Below are positions 35,387 through 44,191 of a DNA stretch of 64,000 bases, one piece after another. The position numbers and the translations under genes were made by a program. Numbering within the stretch: position 1 is the first letter of the stretch; each line of letters begins with the position of its first letter. The notes under the pieces were generated by a model. It was not told the origin of the DNA. It saw only the letters and a program-made list of their open reading frames with translations, and searched no databases. This DNA comes from Bacteroidia bacterium (GTDB lineage: Bacteria; Bacteroidota; Bacteroidia; CAIKAF01): positions 93,253 to 157,252 of the forward strand of contig JACVCJ010000003.1 of the NCBI GenBank assembly GCA_016742095.1, read 5' to 3'.

Positions 35387-36343
35387 TTATGCAGAAGCAA
35401 AAAGCTGTTCCCGGTACTCCACGATAAAGACCAGTATCATTTCCACCAGGAAGAGGAAAAGCGTCATAACGGTGAGCAAAACAAATTTCAGGGCCGTTAT
35501 ACCGTAGCCCTGACCGTAGAAGTTACGCAGAGAAAGATAGGCATATACCATAGCGGCCATAAAAAGCAGGAATTCCAGCCAGGGCAAAATAAGGTCTCCG
35601 GCCGCTTCGGGCAGCACCCAGTCACAAAAACGCACCAGCAGGAAGGCCACACAGATCATCAGGAAATTAAAGGAATACAGGTACAGTGAAAATACCAGGT
35701 GGTCCCAGAGAAAGATCTTACGGCGGATGTACAGCAGCTTCAGGATAAGGGCAAAACCCGGCAGCGAGAACCAGAGCATATACTGCAGGTCTTTTTCGTA
35801 ACGGCTGATGAAGTCTTTTACATCGTTTGCCCCGTTAAAGGTAACATTGCCTCTGCCCTCTTTGCCGGCAAGGGCCGCTTTTACACTGTCGGGGCTGAGG
35901 GCCAGGGCATTACCCGTCTGCACTTTCAGAGTAGGATCGGCTTTGCCCAGTTCCTGCCGGAGGCGCAGGGAATCGGCCGCAACGGCTCTCATCTGTTCTT
36001 CGCCCGTCTCCACTACTTCGCGCGCGGAGCTGAAAATAACGGCGGCCACAAAGAAAAAAAGGAACGAAGTGAACAGGTAGGCCCTTACGGCATCGTAATG
36101 TTTGGTGCGGTGGCCGGACACGAATTCCCTGGCCAGGAAACCGGGTTTAAATACCAGGCCGTACAACGAGGAAAAGAACTTGCCGTCCACATTCACAATA
36201 TTGTTCACAAAGTGCCAGGGAACCTCCCAGAAGGGACGGCGCGGCTGTACGTTCTCCTGCCCACAGGCATGGCAATAACGTCCGTAAAGGTCGGTGCCGC
36301 AGTTCAGGCAGACTTTTTCGTTTCTTTCTTTCAGAGAAGACAT
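35387..36343 (-). CDS. DUF3667 zinc-ribbon membrane protein
   Basis: 318 residues. An N-terminal zinc ribbon (CLNCGTDL...YCHACGQ, cysteines near residues 12, 15, 29 and 32) is followed by DUF3667 features: FFSSLYGLVFKPGFLAREFVSGHRTKHYDAVRAYLFTSFLFFF read as KPGFLAREFVSGHR and YDAVRAYLFTS. One membrane segment lies near 92-108, then an acidic external loop (about 110-190) and four further segments (about 192-315). It is an integral inner-membrane protein of unknown function, widespread in Bacteroidota. TATATTTG (36370-36363) is a full -7 match about 20 bp before the ATG, though I see no good -33. It stands alone between two terminators. Confidence 0.85.
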   Translation of the reverse strand: MSSLKERNEKVCLNCGTDLYGRYCHACGQENVQPRRPFWEVPWHFVNNIVNVDGKFFSSLYGLVFKPGFLAREFVSGHRTKHYDAVRAYLFTSFLFFFVAAVIFSSAREVVETGEEQMRAVAADSLRLRQELGKADPTLKVQTGNALALSPDSVKAALAGKEGRGNVTFNGANDVKDFISRYEKDLQYMLWFSLPGFALILKLLYIRRKIFLWDHLVFSLYLYSFNFLMICVAFLLVRFCDWVLPEAAGDLILPWLEFLLFMAAMVYAYLSLRNFYGQGYGITALKFVLLTVMTLFLFLVEMILVFIVEYREQLFASA

Positions 36344-36403
36344 AGGAATTGAGATAGTGAAGCAAATATATAAAAGCAGGCGTCCCTATCGTAACTGCAC
36401 CCA

Positions 36404-36433
36404 ACAAAAAAGGGAAGCCCTAAAGCTTCCCTT
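36404..36433 (-). terminator. Rho-independent terminator
   Basis: A 9-bp stem AAGGGAAGC / GCTTCCCTT (36410-36418 with 36425-36433), minus-strand T tail from A residues at 36404-36409. It lies 25 bp after the stop of the SprB-repeat surface protein gene. Confidence 0.85.
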
Positions 36434-36457
36434 CTCCTGTTAAAAAAGATGGTTCTG

Positions 36458-38890
36458 TTATTTGATCACCAGCTTACGCATGAACACCTGTTCGCCGGCA
36501 GTAAAACGCAGCAGGTAGTTACCCGGCGCTACGTTTGTGATATGTACGGACGTATTGTTGAAGCTGTTGTTGATGACGTGGTTGGACACGCTGATCACTT
36601 TACCGTTCATATCCATTACTTCCAGCACTACTTCGCCGGAGTAATTAATGTCGGAAGTTACATAGAACTGTCCGTTGCTCGGGTTCGGGAATACGTTCAG
36701 TTTGTCGCTGTCCTCTGTTTCGGCAAGGCCTGAAGCGGCAGCCACTGTTACGGTAGCCGTTTGTGTACAGCCGTTGTTGTCGGTTACGGTCACGGTGTAG
36801 TTACCCGGAGCCAGGCCATTGGCCGTAGCACCTGTACCGCCGGCAGGAGACCAGGCGTAGGTATAGGGGGCCGTACCGCCGCTTGCGCTAACGGTAGCTG
36901 TACCGTCGTTACAGCCGGAGCAGGTCTCCGAAGTGGCCGTAGCCGTAGCTGTGATCTCGGCAGGTTCTGCAATGGTCACCGGACCAGCGTTCAGGATACA
37001 TCCGTTGGCATCGGTAACCACTACGGAATAGGTACCCGCAGCTGCGTTGATGGTAGCGGTCGTGCCGCCGCCGTTGGTCCACTGGTAGGTATAACCCGGA
37101 GTTCCGCCGCTCACCTGTACGGTAGCTGTACCATTGCCGCCGTGGCACTGTGCATCGGTAGCATTGATGGACGTAAGTGTGGGTCCGTTCACGTTATTGA
37201 TGGTATAGCTGCGCACCTGTGTGCACGCCAGGTCGGTATTGGTAACGGTAACCGTGTAGGTTCCGGGAGCCAGACCTGTAATATTGGCGGTGTTTTGTCC
37301 GCTGTTCCACTGGTAGGTATAGTTACCGGCCGGAGAAACGGCTATGCTGATGCTTCCGTCTGAAATACCGCAACCGGCATCACTTACCACGGTAGCCGCA
37401 GAGTCGATCAGGGCGGCAGGACATACATCGATAAAGCGGGGATTCAGTACATACGACTTGCGGAAGTTGGCGCCGAAAGCCTCGTTATTGGCCCAGGTAG
37501 GCTGGGGGTTCGTAGGCCAGTCAACCCAGGTACGGCCCAGGGTAAAGATCTCGTCGGTAAGGCCCAGGGCCAGTGTAGAGTCGAACTCGATGGCGGTAAC
37601 CGCATAACGGCCGGGGGTAAGGGTAACCGGTCCTCCGTGCATAGGCAGCATGTAATAGGCCGCCGCGGTAGAAGGATACAGCAGTGTATCGGTTGTAGCA
37701 ATGATCTGGTTAGGTATACCGGCGGCCATGTTCCAGATGGCAATACCCATACGGCGGCCTGTATAACCCTCTGTAACGTACATTCCGATAGAGTCTACGC
37801 GGCCGGTGTTCACCACCAGGAAATCCTGTCCCAGGTAACCGCCGTTACCGGCGCCGATACCCAGGGCACCGTTTACGGTATTGGTGTTACGGGCATAAGG
37901 CTCTTCAGAGATCACTACGGTACGGGTAAGCGTATCGTTCGCGTTCTGCTGATCTGTTTCGGTAGCCGAACTGAACAGTTTAACGGTATATACTTCGGCA
38001 TTGGCCGGAGGTGTCCATGAAGGAATGGTGAATGAGCTCTGGGCACCGGCGTTTACCGTCACCGCAGCCGAAGAAGCATTATGTACAACGGCATTGGCAC
38101 TATTACGTACTTCTACGTTCAGACGCACATTGGTCATGGCCTGTGAACCGTTGTTACGGATATCGGCGGCAAAGACCAGGGGTTGTGTCTGTCTTTTGGG
38201 GATCATGGTATACTCGGTGGGCAGTGTCAGGTTACGTACCTCGGCATCGTAGTTGAGCATTACTTCCACGGTTACGTCGTCGATGAGCTGAATGAACATA
38301 TCGTTGGACGTATTGCGGAAACCGATGTAGACCGACTGACCCGCATACGCATTCAGCGGAGCGCTTTGTGCCGTCCAGGCAGCGGGACTGGTGGTTGTGG
38401 AAAAGATCACCGTAGAGTTGGTGATCTGGTTACCGATGGTACCGGTACCGCCTGTGGGAGTTGTAGGAGCGACCATTACGCGCACCTCATAGGCTTCCAG
38501 GTACAAAGGGTCATAGGATACCGCGTTCCAGCGCAGGACCGCGTTTGCAGGCAGCGGCCCGATGAGCGGGGTCCAGGCCCAGTCGTTGGCCTGACCGGCA
38601 GGACCATACCAGGAGTTACCGAACATGGCGGAGTCGGCCACGTTGAACTTAAAGTCCTCCCGACGCTCCCAGGCATCGTTCACATAGGCAGTGGCAGCAT
38701 TCGGAGTACGGTTGTCCACGTTACGCAGGAGCCAGCCCGCAGGGAACGTGTATGTACCGGCGCCTCCGGCTGTAGGACCGCCTACGCCGTCGAAGTCTTC
38801 CTGGAAAATGATCTGAGAGAAGGATACGCTGCTGGTTGTCAGGGCCAACACTGCCGCAACACCCAGCGTTTTAAGTAAACTTTTTTTCAT
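36458..38890 (-). CDS. T9SS type A surface protein with J domain and SprB-type repeats
   Basis: 810 residues. Signal peptide to about 26 (SSVSFSQ). An N-terminal choice-of-anchor J / cleaved adhesin domain (about 27-215, FQEDFDGVGG, AYEVRVMV) is followed by a CARDB-like domain (about 215-330), a second beta-sandwich (about 330-490), then three SprB-type repeats of 75-80 residues with CNDGTATVSASGGTAPYTYAWS-like cores (read as GTATVSASGG and PYTYAW) and a C-terminal type A sorting domain (VFPNPSNGQF, ending FMRKLVIK). SprB itself is the mobile gliding adhesin of Flavobacterium; here the repeat type is shared but the size and tail differ, so gliding is not implied. It is a single-gene unit between terminators. 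Confidence 0.9.
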   Translation of the reverse strand: MKKSLLKTLGVAAVLALTTSSVSFSQIIFQEDFDGVGGPTAGGAGTYTFPAGWLLRNVDNRTPNAATAYVNDAWERREDFKFNVADSAMFGNSWYGPAGQANDWAWTPLIGPLPANAVLRWNAVSYDPLYLEAYEVRVMVAPTTPTGGTGTIGNQITNSTVIFSTTTSPAAWTAQSAPLNAYAGQSVYIGFRNTSNDMFIQLIDDVTVEVMLNYDAEVRNLTLPTEYTMIPKRQTQPLVFAADIRNNGSQAMTNVRLNVEVRNSANAVVHNASSAAVTVNAGAQSSFTIPSWTPPANAEVYTVKLFSSATETDQQNANDTLTRTVVISEEPYARNTNTVNGALGIGAGNGGYLGQDFLVVNTGRVDSIGMYVTEGYTGRRMGIAIWNMAAGIPNQIIATTDTLLYPSTAAAYYMLPMHGGPVTLTPGRYAVTAIEFDSTLALGLTDEIFTLGRTWVDWPTNPQPTWANNEAFGANFRKSYVLNPRFIDVCPAALIDSAATVVSDAGCGISDGSISIAVSPAGNYTYQWNSGQNTANITGLAPGTYTVTVTNTDLACTQVRSYTINNVNGPTLTSINATDAQCHGGNGTATVQVSGGTPGYTYQWTNGGGTTATINAAAGTYSVVVTDANGCILNAGPVTIAEPAEITATATATSETCSGCNDGTATVSASGGTAPYTYAWSPAGGTGATANGLAPGNYTVTVTDNNGCTQTATVTVAAASGLAETEDSDKLNVFPNPSNGQFYVTSDINYSGEVVLEVMDMNGKVISVSNHVINNSFNNTSVHITNVAPGNYLLRFTAGEQVFMRKLVIK

Positions 38891-38977
38891 AGTTAATCAT
38901 TTGGTTTTCGTCTGCAATATACGGCCAAAATCGCCAAATAGGCCCGCGGTAGTCGAAAATATCCGCCTCCGTACACG

Positions 38978-39004
38978 CAAAAAGGCCGTAAACAATACGG
39001 CCTT
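38978..39004 (-). terminator. Rho-independent terminator of glutamine synthetase gene
   Basis: A 9-bp stem AAGGCCGTA / TACGGCCTT (38982-38990 with 38996-39004), 5-nt loop, A run at 38979-38983 giving a short minus-strand T tail. It lies 22 bp after the stop. Confidence 0.8.
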
Positions 39005-39026
39005 CTGCATTCTATACAAAGCTATT

Positions 39027-41207
39027 TTAGCGCACGAACAGCAGCTCGCGGTATTTCGGAAGCGGCCAGTCCTCATCGTCAACCAGCAGTTCCAGTTTGT
39101 CTACATGGTAACGGATCTGTTCAAAATGCTTCTCTTTTACTTCATTGCAGTATTCAAAGGCACGTTTGCGCTCGTCTTCGATCACATTGGCGCGTTTGCG
39201 GGCCTCCGTCATTTCTTCCACCAGGATGCGGATCTTATTGATGTGTTCAGTCATTTCGCGCACCATTTCGCTCACGGTTTCATCCTTAATGCCCAGTTCC
39301 TTTTTCATTTTCAGGTTCTTGAGCAGTTCGTTCTGGTACTTGATGGCCGCCGGGATCACGTGGTTCAGCGCCAGGTCGCCGATGATACGGCTTTCGATCT
39401 GCACCTTCATGATGTATTCTTCCAGCATGATCACGTGGCGGGCGCTTACCTCGCGCTCCGTATATACACCCTGGTTAATGAACACTTTGGTGAGTTTTTT
39501 ATTCGTAAGCGCTTCCAGGGCCTCCGGCGTGGTCTTGTTGTTGCTGAGGCCGCGTTTTTTGGCCTCTTTCACCCACTCTTCGCTGTAGTTATCGCCTTCG
39601 AAAATAATGTTCTTGCTTTCTTTCAGGATCTTACGCAGCACTTCTACAATGGCGACTTCTTTCTTTTTGCCTTTGTTCAGCAGTACGTTCACTTCGGCCA
39701 TAAAATCCTGCAGCTGCTGGGCCATGGCGGTATTCAGCACGGTCATGGGACGGGCGCAGTTGGCGGTGGAACCTACGGCGCGCAGCTCGAACTTATTGCC
39801 CGTGAAGGCAAAGGGACTCGTACGGTTACGGTCGGTATTGTCCAGGATGATCTCCGGTATTTTATTGATACCCAGCTTCATATACACATTGTCGCCTTTG
39901 TCCAGCTGTACGTTGCCGCTTTTTTCCAGATCGCCCAGTACTTTGTTCATCTGGGTACCCACGAACACCGAAATAATGGCCGGCGGAGCCTCGTTGGCGC
40001 CCAGGCGGTAGTCGTTCGAGGCCGAAGCGATGGACACGCGGATCAGGTCGGCGTATTTGTGTACGGCAGCAATGGTATTGATAAAGAACGTAAGGAACTG
40101 CAGGTTGTCCTTCGGTTTTTTGGCGGGAGCCAGCAGGTTGCGGCCCGTATTGGTGATCAGGGCCCAGTTGTTGTGCTTACCGCTTCCGTTCACACCGGCA
40201 AAAGGCTTCTCATGGAACAACACCTCAAAATCGTGACGTGAAGCAATGCGCTCCATCACGTCCATAAGCAGCATATTGTGGTCGCTGGCCAGGTTGGCTT
40301 CCTCGTACTGCGGGGCCACCTCGAACTGTCCGGGAGCCACCTCGTTGTGACGGGTACGCACCGGGATACCCAGCTTGAGACATTCGGTTTCGAAATCGAC
40401 CATGAAAGCGGTCACGCGGCGCGGAATAGAACCGAAATAGTGGTCGTGCAGCTGCTGACCGCGGGCCGGAGAATGTCCGAACACCGTTTTACCCAGCATC
40501 ACCAGGTCGGGACGGGCACGGAACAGGGCCTTGTCTACCAGGAAATATTCCTGCTCGGCACCCAGGGAAGCCGTTACGCGGGTCACGTCCTTATCGAACA
40601 GCTGACACACTTCCACGGCGGCTTTGTCCACGGCGTTCAGCGCTTTCAGCAGGGGCGCCTTATGGTCGAGGGCATCGCCCGTATAGGAAACGAAAATGGT
40701 GGGGATACACAGGGTCTTAGTACCGGCAATTTCGTAGATAAAGGCCGGTGAAGAGGCATCCCAGGCACTGTAGCCGCGGGCCTCGAACGTGGTACGGATA
40801 CCGCCGCTGGGGAACGAAGAGGCATCGGGCTCCTGCTGTACGAGGGCGCTGCCTTTGAAACGTTCCACGGGCGTACTGCCGCTGAGTTCAAAGAACGAAT
40901 CGTGCTTTTCGGCCGTACTGCCGCGCAGGGGATGGAACCAGTGCGTATAGTGCGTAACGCCCTTCTGCATGGCCCAGGTCTTCATGGCCGTAGCTACCGC
41001 ATCCGCCGTTTCGTGACTGATCTTTTCGTTGGTACCGATGCTGGCCTCCAGGTTTTCCCAGGCCTCGGTAGAAAGACTCAGCTTCAGTTTATCGAGGCTG
41101 AACACGTTATCACCATAATAATCGGTGATGTTGTTGGACGGACGGGTCACTTCCCGCATCTTCCTGGAATGAACCCTGCTTAATGCGTCGAAACGTTGTT
41201 TTGACAT
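39027..41207 (-). CDS. glnN: Glutamine synthetase type III
   Basis: 726 residues, the size that separates GSIII from the 450-470-residue GSI. The N-terminus has FGDNVFS-like YYGDNVFSLDKLK; the GSIII signature GGIRTTFEARGYSAWDASSPAFI is present in pieces (GIRTTFEARGY, WDASSPAF). The catalytic core includes ASLGAEQEYFLVD (Mg-binding glutamates), RHNEVAPGQFEVAP and KPFAGVNGSGKHNNWAL (ATP and glutamate site), and RTSPFAFTGNKFELRAVGS. The C-terminal 200 residues are helical, as in GSIII. It condenses ammonium with glutamate using ATP, the main nitrogen-assimilation step, in the cytoplasm. TACTTTTG (41247-41240) gives a consensus -7 about 33 bp before the ATG, with only a weak -33. It is monocistronic. 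Confidence 0.97.
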   Translation of the reverse strand: MSKQRFDALSRVHSRKMREVTRPSNNITDYYGDNVFSLDKLKLSLSTEAWENLEASIGTNEKISHETADAVATAMKTWAMQKGVTHYTHWFHPLRGSTAEKHDSFFELSGSTPVERFKGSALVQQEPDASSFPSGGIRTTFEARGYSAWDASSPAFIYEIAGTKTLCIPTIFVSYTGDALDHKAPLLKALNAVDKAAVEVCQLFDKDVTRVTASLGAEQEYFLVDKALFRARPDLVMLGKTVFGHSPARGQQLHDHYFGSIPRRVTAFMVDFETECLKLGIPVRTRHNEVAPGQFEVAPQYEEANLASDHNMLLMDVMERIASRHDFEVLFHEKPFAGVNGSGKHNNWALITNTGRNLLAPAKKPKDNLQFLTFFINTIAAVHKYADLIRVSIASASNDYRLGANEAPPAIISVFVGTQMNKVLGDLEKSGNVQLDKGDNVYMKLGINKIPEIILDNTDRNRTSPFAFTGNKFELRAVGSTANCARPMTVLNTAMAQQLQDFMAEVNVLLNKGKKKEVAIVEVLRKILKESKNIIFEGDNYSEEWVKEAKKRGLSNNKTTPEALEALTNKKLTKVFINQGVYTEREVSARHVIMLEEYIMKVQIESRIIGDLALNHVIPAAIKYQNELLKNLKMKKELGIKDETVSEMVREMTEHINKIRILVEEMTEARKRANVIEDERKRAFEYCNEVKEKHFEQIRYHVDKLELLVDDEDWPLPKYRELLFVR

Positions 41208-41239
41208 AAAAATAAATTTTGAGGTGTATTTTTGAGGTA

Positions 41240-41247
41240 CAAAAGTA
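41240..41247 (-). promoter_or_regulatory. -7 promoter element of glnN
   Basis: TACTTTTG on the minus strand, perfect TAnnTTTG. The -33 position has only TTTTCA (41270-41265). The remaining gap to 41400 is A+T rich without other recognisable signals. Confidence 0.45.
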
Positions 41248-41408
41248 GAAAAAGTATTAGAATCTGAAAAAATGAGTTTAAATTTTAAGGTGTATTTTCA
41301 AAAAAGTATAAAAAATCGGGAAAGTTAGTTTAAAAATGAAGGCAGAAGGATTCCCGCCGTCCCATTTGTTATTTTATTATTAATCGGACTTTGCGTATAG
41401 GGCCTCTA

Positions 41409-41438
41409 TTTGAAATTTTAGATATTTAATTACCTTTG
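41409..41438 (+). promoter_or_regulatory. Promoter of the DUF6340-like lipoprotein gene
   Basis: TTTG (41409-41412), 18-bp spacer, TACCTTTG (41431-41438). The predicted transcription start falls at about 41445, immediately before the ATG at 41446. Confidence 0.6.
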
Positions 41439-41445
41439 ATTCATT

Positions 41446-42501
41446 ATGAACGTAAACGGTTTTATAAAGGCAGCGGCGGGTATGATGATCGTATTATCGA
41501 CTGCCTGCGCCGTTAAAAAAACCGTGGTGGTCGACATCCTGAAACCGGCCCGCGAAACCTTCCCTTCCTATACCCATGTGGCCATTACCGACCGCAGCAA
41601 GCTCGACTCCCTGTCGTTCAACACGGTATACCCGTCCAACCTGCTCACGTCCCGTTTCCGGGCCATTCCCAACTTCCTGGGCAGCGATGTGCTGAGTTCT
41701 TTTTACGACGGTATGGAAAATTTTCAGCGGGTACGCCTGAGCGAGATCAATCCCCTGCCCATCGTTCCGCGTGGTAAAGATTATAAGGCCCCGGCCCTGG
41801 ATACGCTTACCCTGAAAAGGATCGCTTCAGAAAATCCGTCGCTGGATGCCCTGCTTACCCTGGACGGACTGAAGTACGAAATTTATACCGACGGTAACGT
41901 ATACCGTGATCAGCTGCTGCTTTCCAGCGGTAAAGCGATCGATATTCCTATCTTTTCATCTGAATATTCTTATAAAGTGCTCACGTTCTGGCGCCTGTAC
42001 GATCTTAAAACGCGCAGTGTGGTCATGGAACGGGCGTTCAGCGAGGAACTGCCTTTTTATTACGACGGCTACAGCATGTACGACAATAAGGGATACGGCA
42101 ACAATGAACAGGGCTGGCAACGGGCCGCCGCCTATACCGGGCTGCGTTTTGCGGCTACCTACATTCCCAGCTGGGAAGCCCAGGAACGCTACCTGTTCCC
42201 CGGCGATACCCAGCAACTGCTGGAAGCGTCTGACGATGCCGAACTGGGACGCTGGCTCGACGCCGCCGAAAAATGGGAACTGTACAAAAACCAGCACCGC
42301 CTCAGCAAAGGCAATAAGGCTAAGGTGAACTACAACCTGGCCGTAGCCTACGAAGTACTGGGCAAGGTAACCTATGCACGCGAACTGTGCGAAGAGTCCT
42401 ATGCCCTTACCAATAAGAAGTTCTACCTCGATTATGCCCGCAAACTGAAGATCCGCGAGGCCGACATCGAACTGCTCGATAAACAGTTCACCGGGCAGTA
42501 A
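41446..42501 (+). CDS. Lipoprotein, DUF6340-like
   Basis: 351 residues. A lipoprotein signal ends in LSTAC with the lipid-bearing Cys21, then AVKK. The mature part starts with a strand-rich domain (HVAITDRSKLDS, about 45-60; YDGMENFQRVRLSEINP; LDALLTLDGLKYEI, about 140-155; FWRLYDLKTRSVV) and ends with two TPR-like helical hairpins (AKVNYNLAVAYEVLGKVTYARELCEESYALT in parts, about 285-320). The order matches the Bacteroidota DUF6340 family as I remember it; its function is unknown, with an envelope location. It stands alone, convergent with ridA across 21 bp. The predicted transcript is nearly leaderless. Confidence 0.8.
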   Translation: MNVNGFIKAAAGMMIVLSTACAVKKTVVVDILKPARETFPSYTHVAITDRSKLDSLSFNTVYPSNLLTSRFRAIPNFLGSDVLSSFYDGMENFQRVRLSEINPLPIVPRGKDYKAPALDTLTLKRIASENPSLDALLTLDGLKYEIYTDGNVYRDQLLLSSGKAIDIPIFSSEYSYKVLTFWRLYDLKTRSVVMERAFSEELPFYYDGYSMYDNKGYGNNEQGWQRAAAYTGLRFAATYIPSWEAQERYLFPGDTQQLLEASDDAELGRWLDAAEKWELYKNQHRLSKGNKAKVNYNLAVAYEVLGKVTYARELCEESYALTNKKFYLDYARKLKIREADIELLDKQFTGQ

Positions 42502-42522
42502 TTTCCTCTTTTATGTGATCGT

Positions 42523-42900
42523 TCAACCGTTGTAGGCCACTCCCGATATCTCTACGCGGGCACCGGCAGGCAGAGCGGCCACCTGTACCGTTTCGCGGGC
42601 GGGAAAATCACTGCTGAAATACGCGGCATATATTTTGTTCACTTCGGCAAAGTCCTTCATGTCCGTAAGGAAAATGCTGGTCTTTACCAGGTGTTCAAAG
42701 CCCAGACCGGCATCCTGCAGCACGGTACGCATATTTTCGAGTACCTGGCGGGTTTCCGCTTCGATGGAGCTTTGTTCCAGGCTGCCGTCCGCTTTGAGGG
42801 CAATGGCGCCGGAAAGATATACGAAGTTCCCGGCCTGTACGGCGCGGCTGTATGGACCTATGGGTGCGGGCGCGCTTTTCGATGTGATCACTTTTTTCAT
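42523..42900 (-). CDS. ridA: RidA (YjgF/YER057c/UK114) imine deaminase
   Basis: 125 residues, full length. PIGPYSRAV (13-21), the substrate-pocket Arg102 in FPARETV, and the closing segment LPAGARVEISGVAY with Glu117 match archetypal RidA. The family hydrolyses reactive enamine/imine intermediates (2-aminoacrylate and relatives) made by PLP enzymes to the keto acid and ammonia, preventing enzyme damage; it works as a cytoplasmic trimer. It is downstream of hpd, but a terminator lies between them and TACTTTTG (42928-42921) offers a consensus -7 of its own about 21 bp before the ATG. Confidence 0.95.
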   Translation of the reverse strand: MKKVITSKSAPAPIGPYSRAVQAGNFVYLSGAIALKADGSLEQSSIEAETRQVLENMRTVLQDAGLGFEHLVKTSIFLTDMKDFAEVNKIYAAYFSSDFPARETVQVAALPAGARVEISGVAYNG

Positions 42901-42930
42901 GCTTGCTGCGTTTAGAAGTTCAAAAGTAAA

Positions 42931-42960
42931 ATAAAAAAGCCCGGAACGATCATTCCGGGC
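42931..42960 (-). terminator. Rho-independent terminator of hpd
   Basis: A perfect 8-bp stem GCCCGGAA / TTCCGGGC (42939-42946 with 42953-42960), 6-nt loop, followed on the minus strand by six T residues (42938-42933). Confidence 0.88.
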
Positions 42961-42981
42961 CTGTGTATTGTGGAGCCATGC

Positions 42982-44127
42982 TTACAGGGTACCTCTGCGG
43001 GCCTGTTCGCGCTCAATAGATTCGAAAAGCGCCTTGAAATTCCCTTTTCCGAAGGATTTGGCACCCTTGCGCTGAATGATCTCGATGAATACCGTCGGGC
43101 GGTCTACGATCGGTTTCGTGAACAGCTGCAGCAAATACCCTTCATCGTCGCGGTCAACCAGGATATTCAGCCTTTTCAGGATGCTCAGTTCCTCGTCGAT
43201 GTTTCCTACGCGGGCCGTAAGGTCTTCGTAATAGGTATCGGGCACTTCCAGGAATTCCACCCCGCGTTTGCGCAGGTCGGTCACCGTTTCAATAATATCG
43301 TTGGTGGCCAGGGCCAGGTGCTGTACACCGGCGCCGTGGTAAAAGTCGATGTATTCTTCGATCTGTGATTTTTTCTTGCCTTCGGCCGGTTCGTTGATCG
43401 GGAATTTCACAAAGCCGCTGCCGTTGCTCATTACCTTACTCATCAGGGCCGTATAATCGGTGCTGATGTCTTTATCGTCGAAGGAGATCAGCTGGGCAAA
43501 ACCCATTACATCGCTGTAAAAGGTACACCATTTGCTCATCTGGCCCCAGTCTACGTTACCCACCATGTGGTCGATATACTGCAGACCGCTGCTTTCGGGA
43601 TTGTACGATGTGCTCATGGCTTTGTAACCCGGCAGGAAAGCGCCTTTGTACTTCGTACGTTCCACGAAAATGTGCACGGTATCGCCGTAGGTATGAATAC
43701 CGGAACGTACCACTTCGCCGTCCTCGTCCGTTTCCACAACGGGCTCCAGGTACGGTTTGGCGCCACGGGCCACGGTCTCTTCAAAGGCCTTGCGGGCATC
43801 GTCTACCCAGAGGGCCACTACTTTTACGCCGTCGCCGTGCAGGGAAATGTGTTTCCACAGCTCACTCTCCGGGGTCAGGGGCGCGGTAAGTACCAGGCGG
43901 ATCTTACCCTGCTGCAGTACATAGGAAACGCGGTCTTTTACGCCTGTTTCCAGTCCGGCATAGGCCAGGTCCTGGAAACCGAACGCCGTTTTAAAGTAAT
44001 AGGCGGCCTTTTTGGCATCGCCCACGTACATTTCCACATAGTCGGTGCCTTTCAGCGGCAGAAAGTCCTGCGCTTCGGGAACTACTTTTTTATAGGTGTG
44101 ATCCAGTACATTGATATCTGCATCCAT
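42982..44127 (-). CDS. hpd: 4-hydroxyphenylpyruvate dioxygenase
   Basis: 381 residues, normal length. Two vicinal-oxygen-chelate halves: N-terminal (about 28-160) and catalytic C-terminal (about 180-350). The three iron ligands are visible as His187 (YIDHMVGNV), His270 (GVQHLAL) and Glu349 (FIEIIQR), and the C-terminal gating helix GKGNFKALFESIEREQ is present. The enzyme converts 4-hydroxyphenylpyruvate and O2 to homogentisate and CO2, the second step of tyrosine breakdown, in the cytoplasm. Next upstream is hmgA, which cleaves the product. A near-perfect promoter lies across the end of hmgA, so hpd can be transcribed separately as well as by read-through. Confidence 0.97.
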   Translation of the reverse strand: MDADINVLDHTYKKVVPEAQDFLPLKGTDYVEMYVGDAKKAAYYFKTAFGFQDLAYAGLETGVKDRVSYVLQQGKIRLVLTAPLTPESELWKHISLHGDGVKVVALWVDDARKAFEETVARGAKPYLEPVVETDEDGEVVRSGIHTYGDTVHIFVERTKYKGAFLPGYKAMSTSYNPESSGLQYIDHMVGNVDWGQMSKWCTFYSDVMGFAQLISFDDKDISTDYTALMSKVMSNGSGFVKFPINEPAEGKKKSQIEEYIDFYHGAGVQHLALATNDIIETVTDLRKRGVEFLEVPDTYYEDLTARVGNIDEELSILKRLNILVDRDDEGYLLQLFTKPIVDRPTVFIEIIQRKGAKSFGKGNFKALFESIEREQARRGTL

Positions 44128-44161
44128 AATCGTTAAATATTTTAATAGTTAATTTTCTTTA

Positions 44162-44191
44162 CAAATTTATTAAAGAAATCTATTATTCCAA
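44162..44191 (-). promoter_or_regulatory. Promoter of hpd overlapping the 3' end of hmgA
   Basis: Minus strand TTG (44191-44189), 19-bp spacer, TAAATTTG (44169-44162). The -33 element is within the last codons of hmgA (stop at 44183-44185). Leader of about 28 nt before the hpd ATG. Confidence 0.6.

Noticed and set aside
38901..40241. A 446-codon plus-strand open frame opposite glutamine synthetase
   Set aside because: Antisense to the clearly conserved glnN core, with an unnatural Phe/His-rich composition and no recognisable domain.
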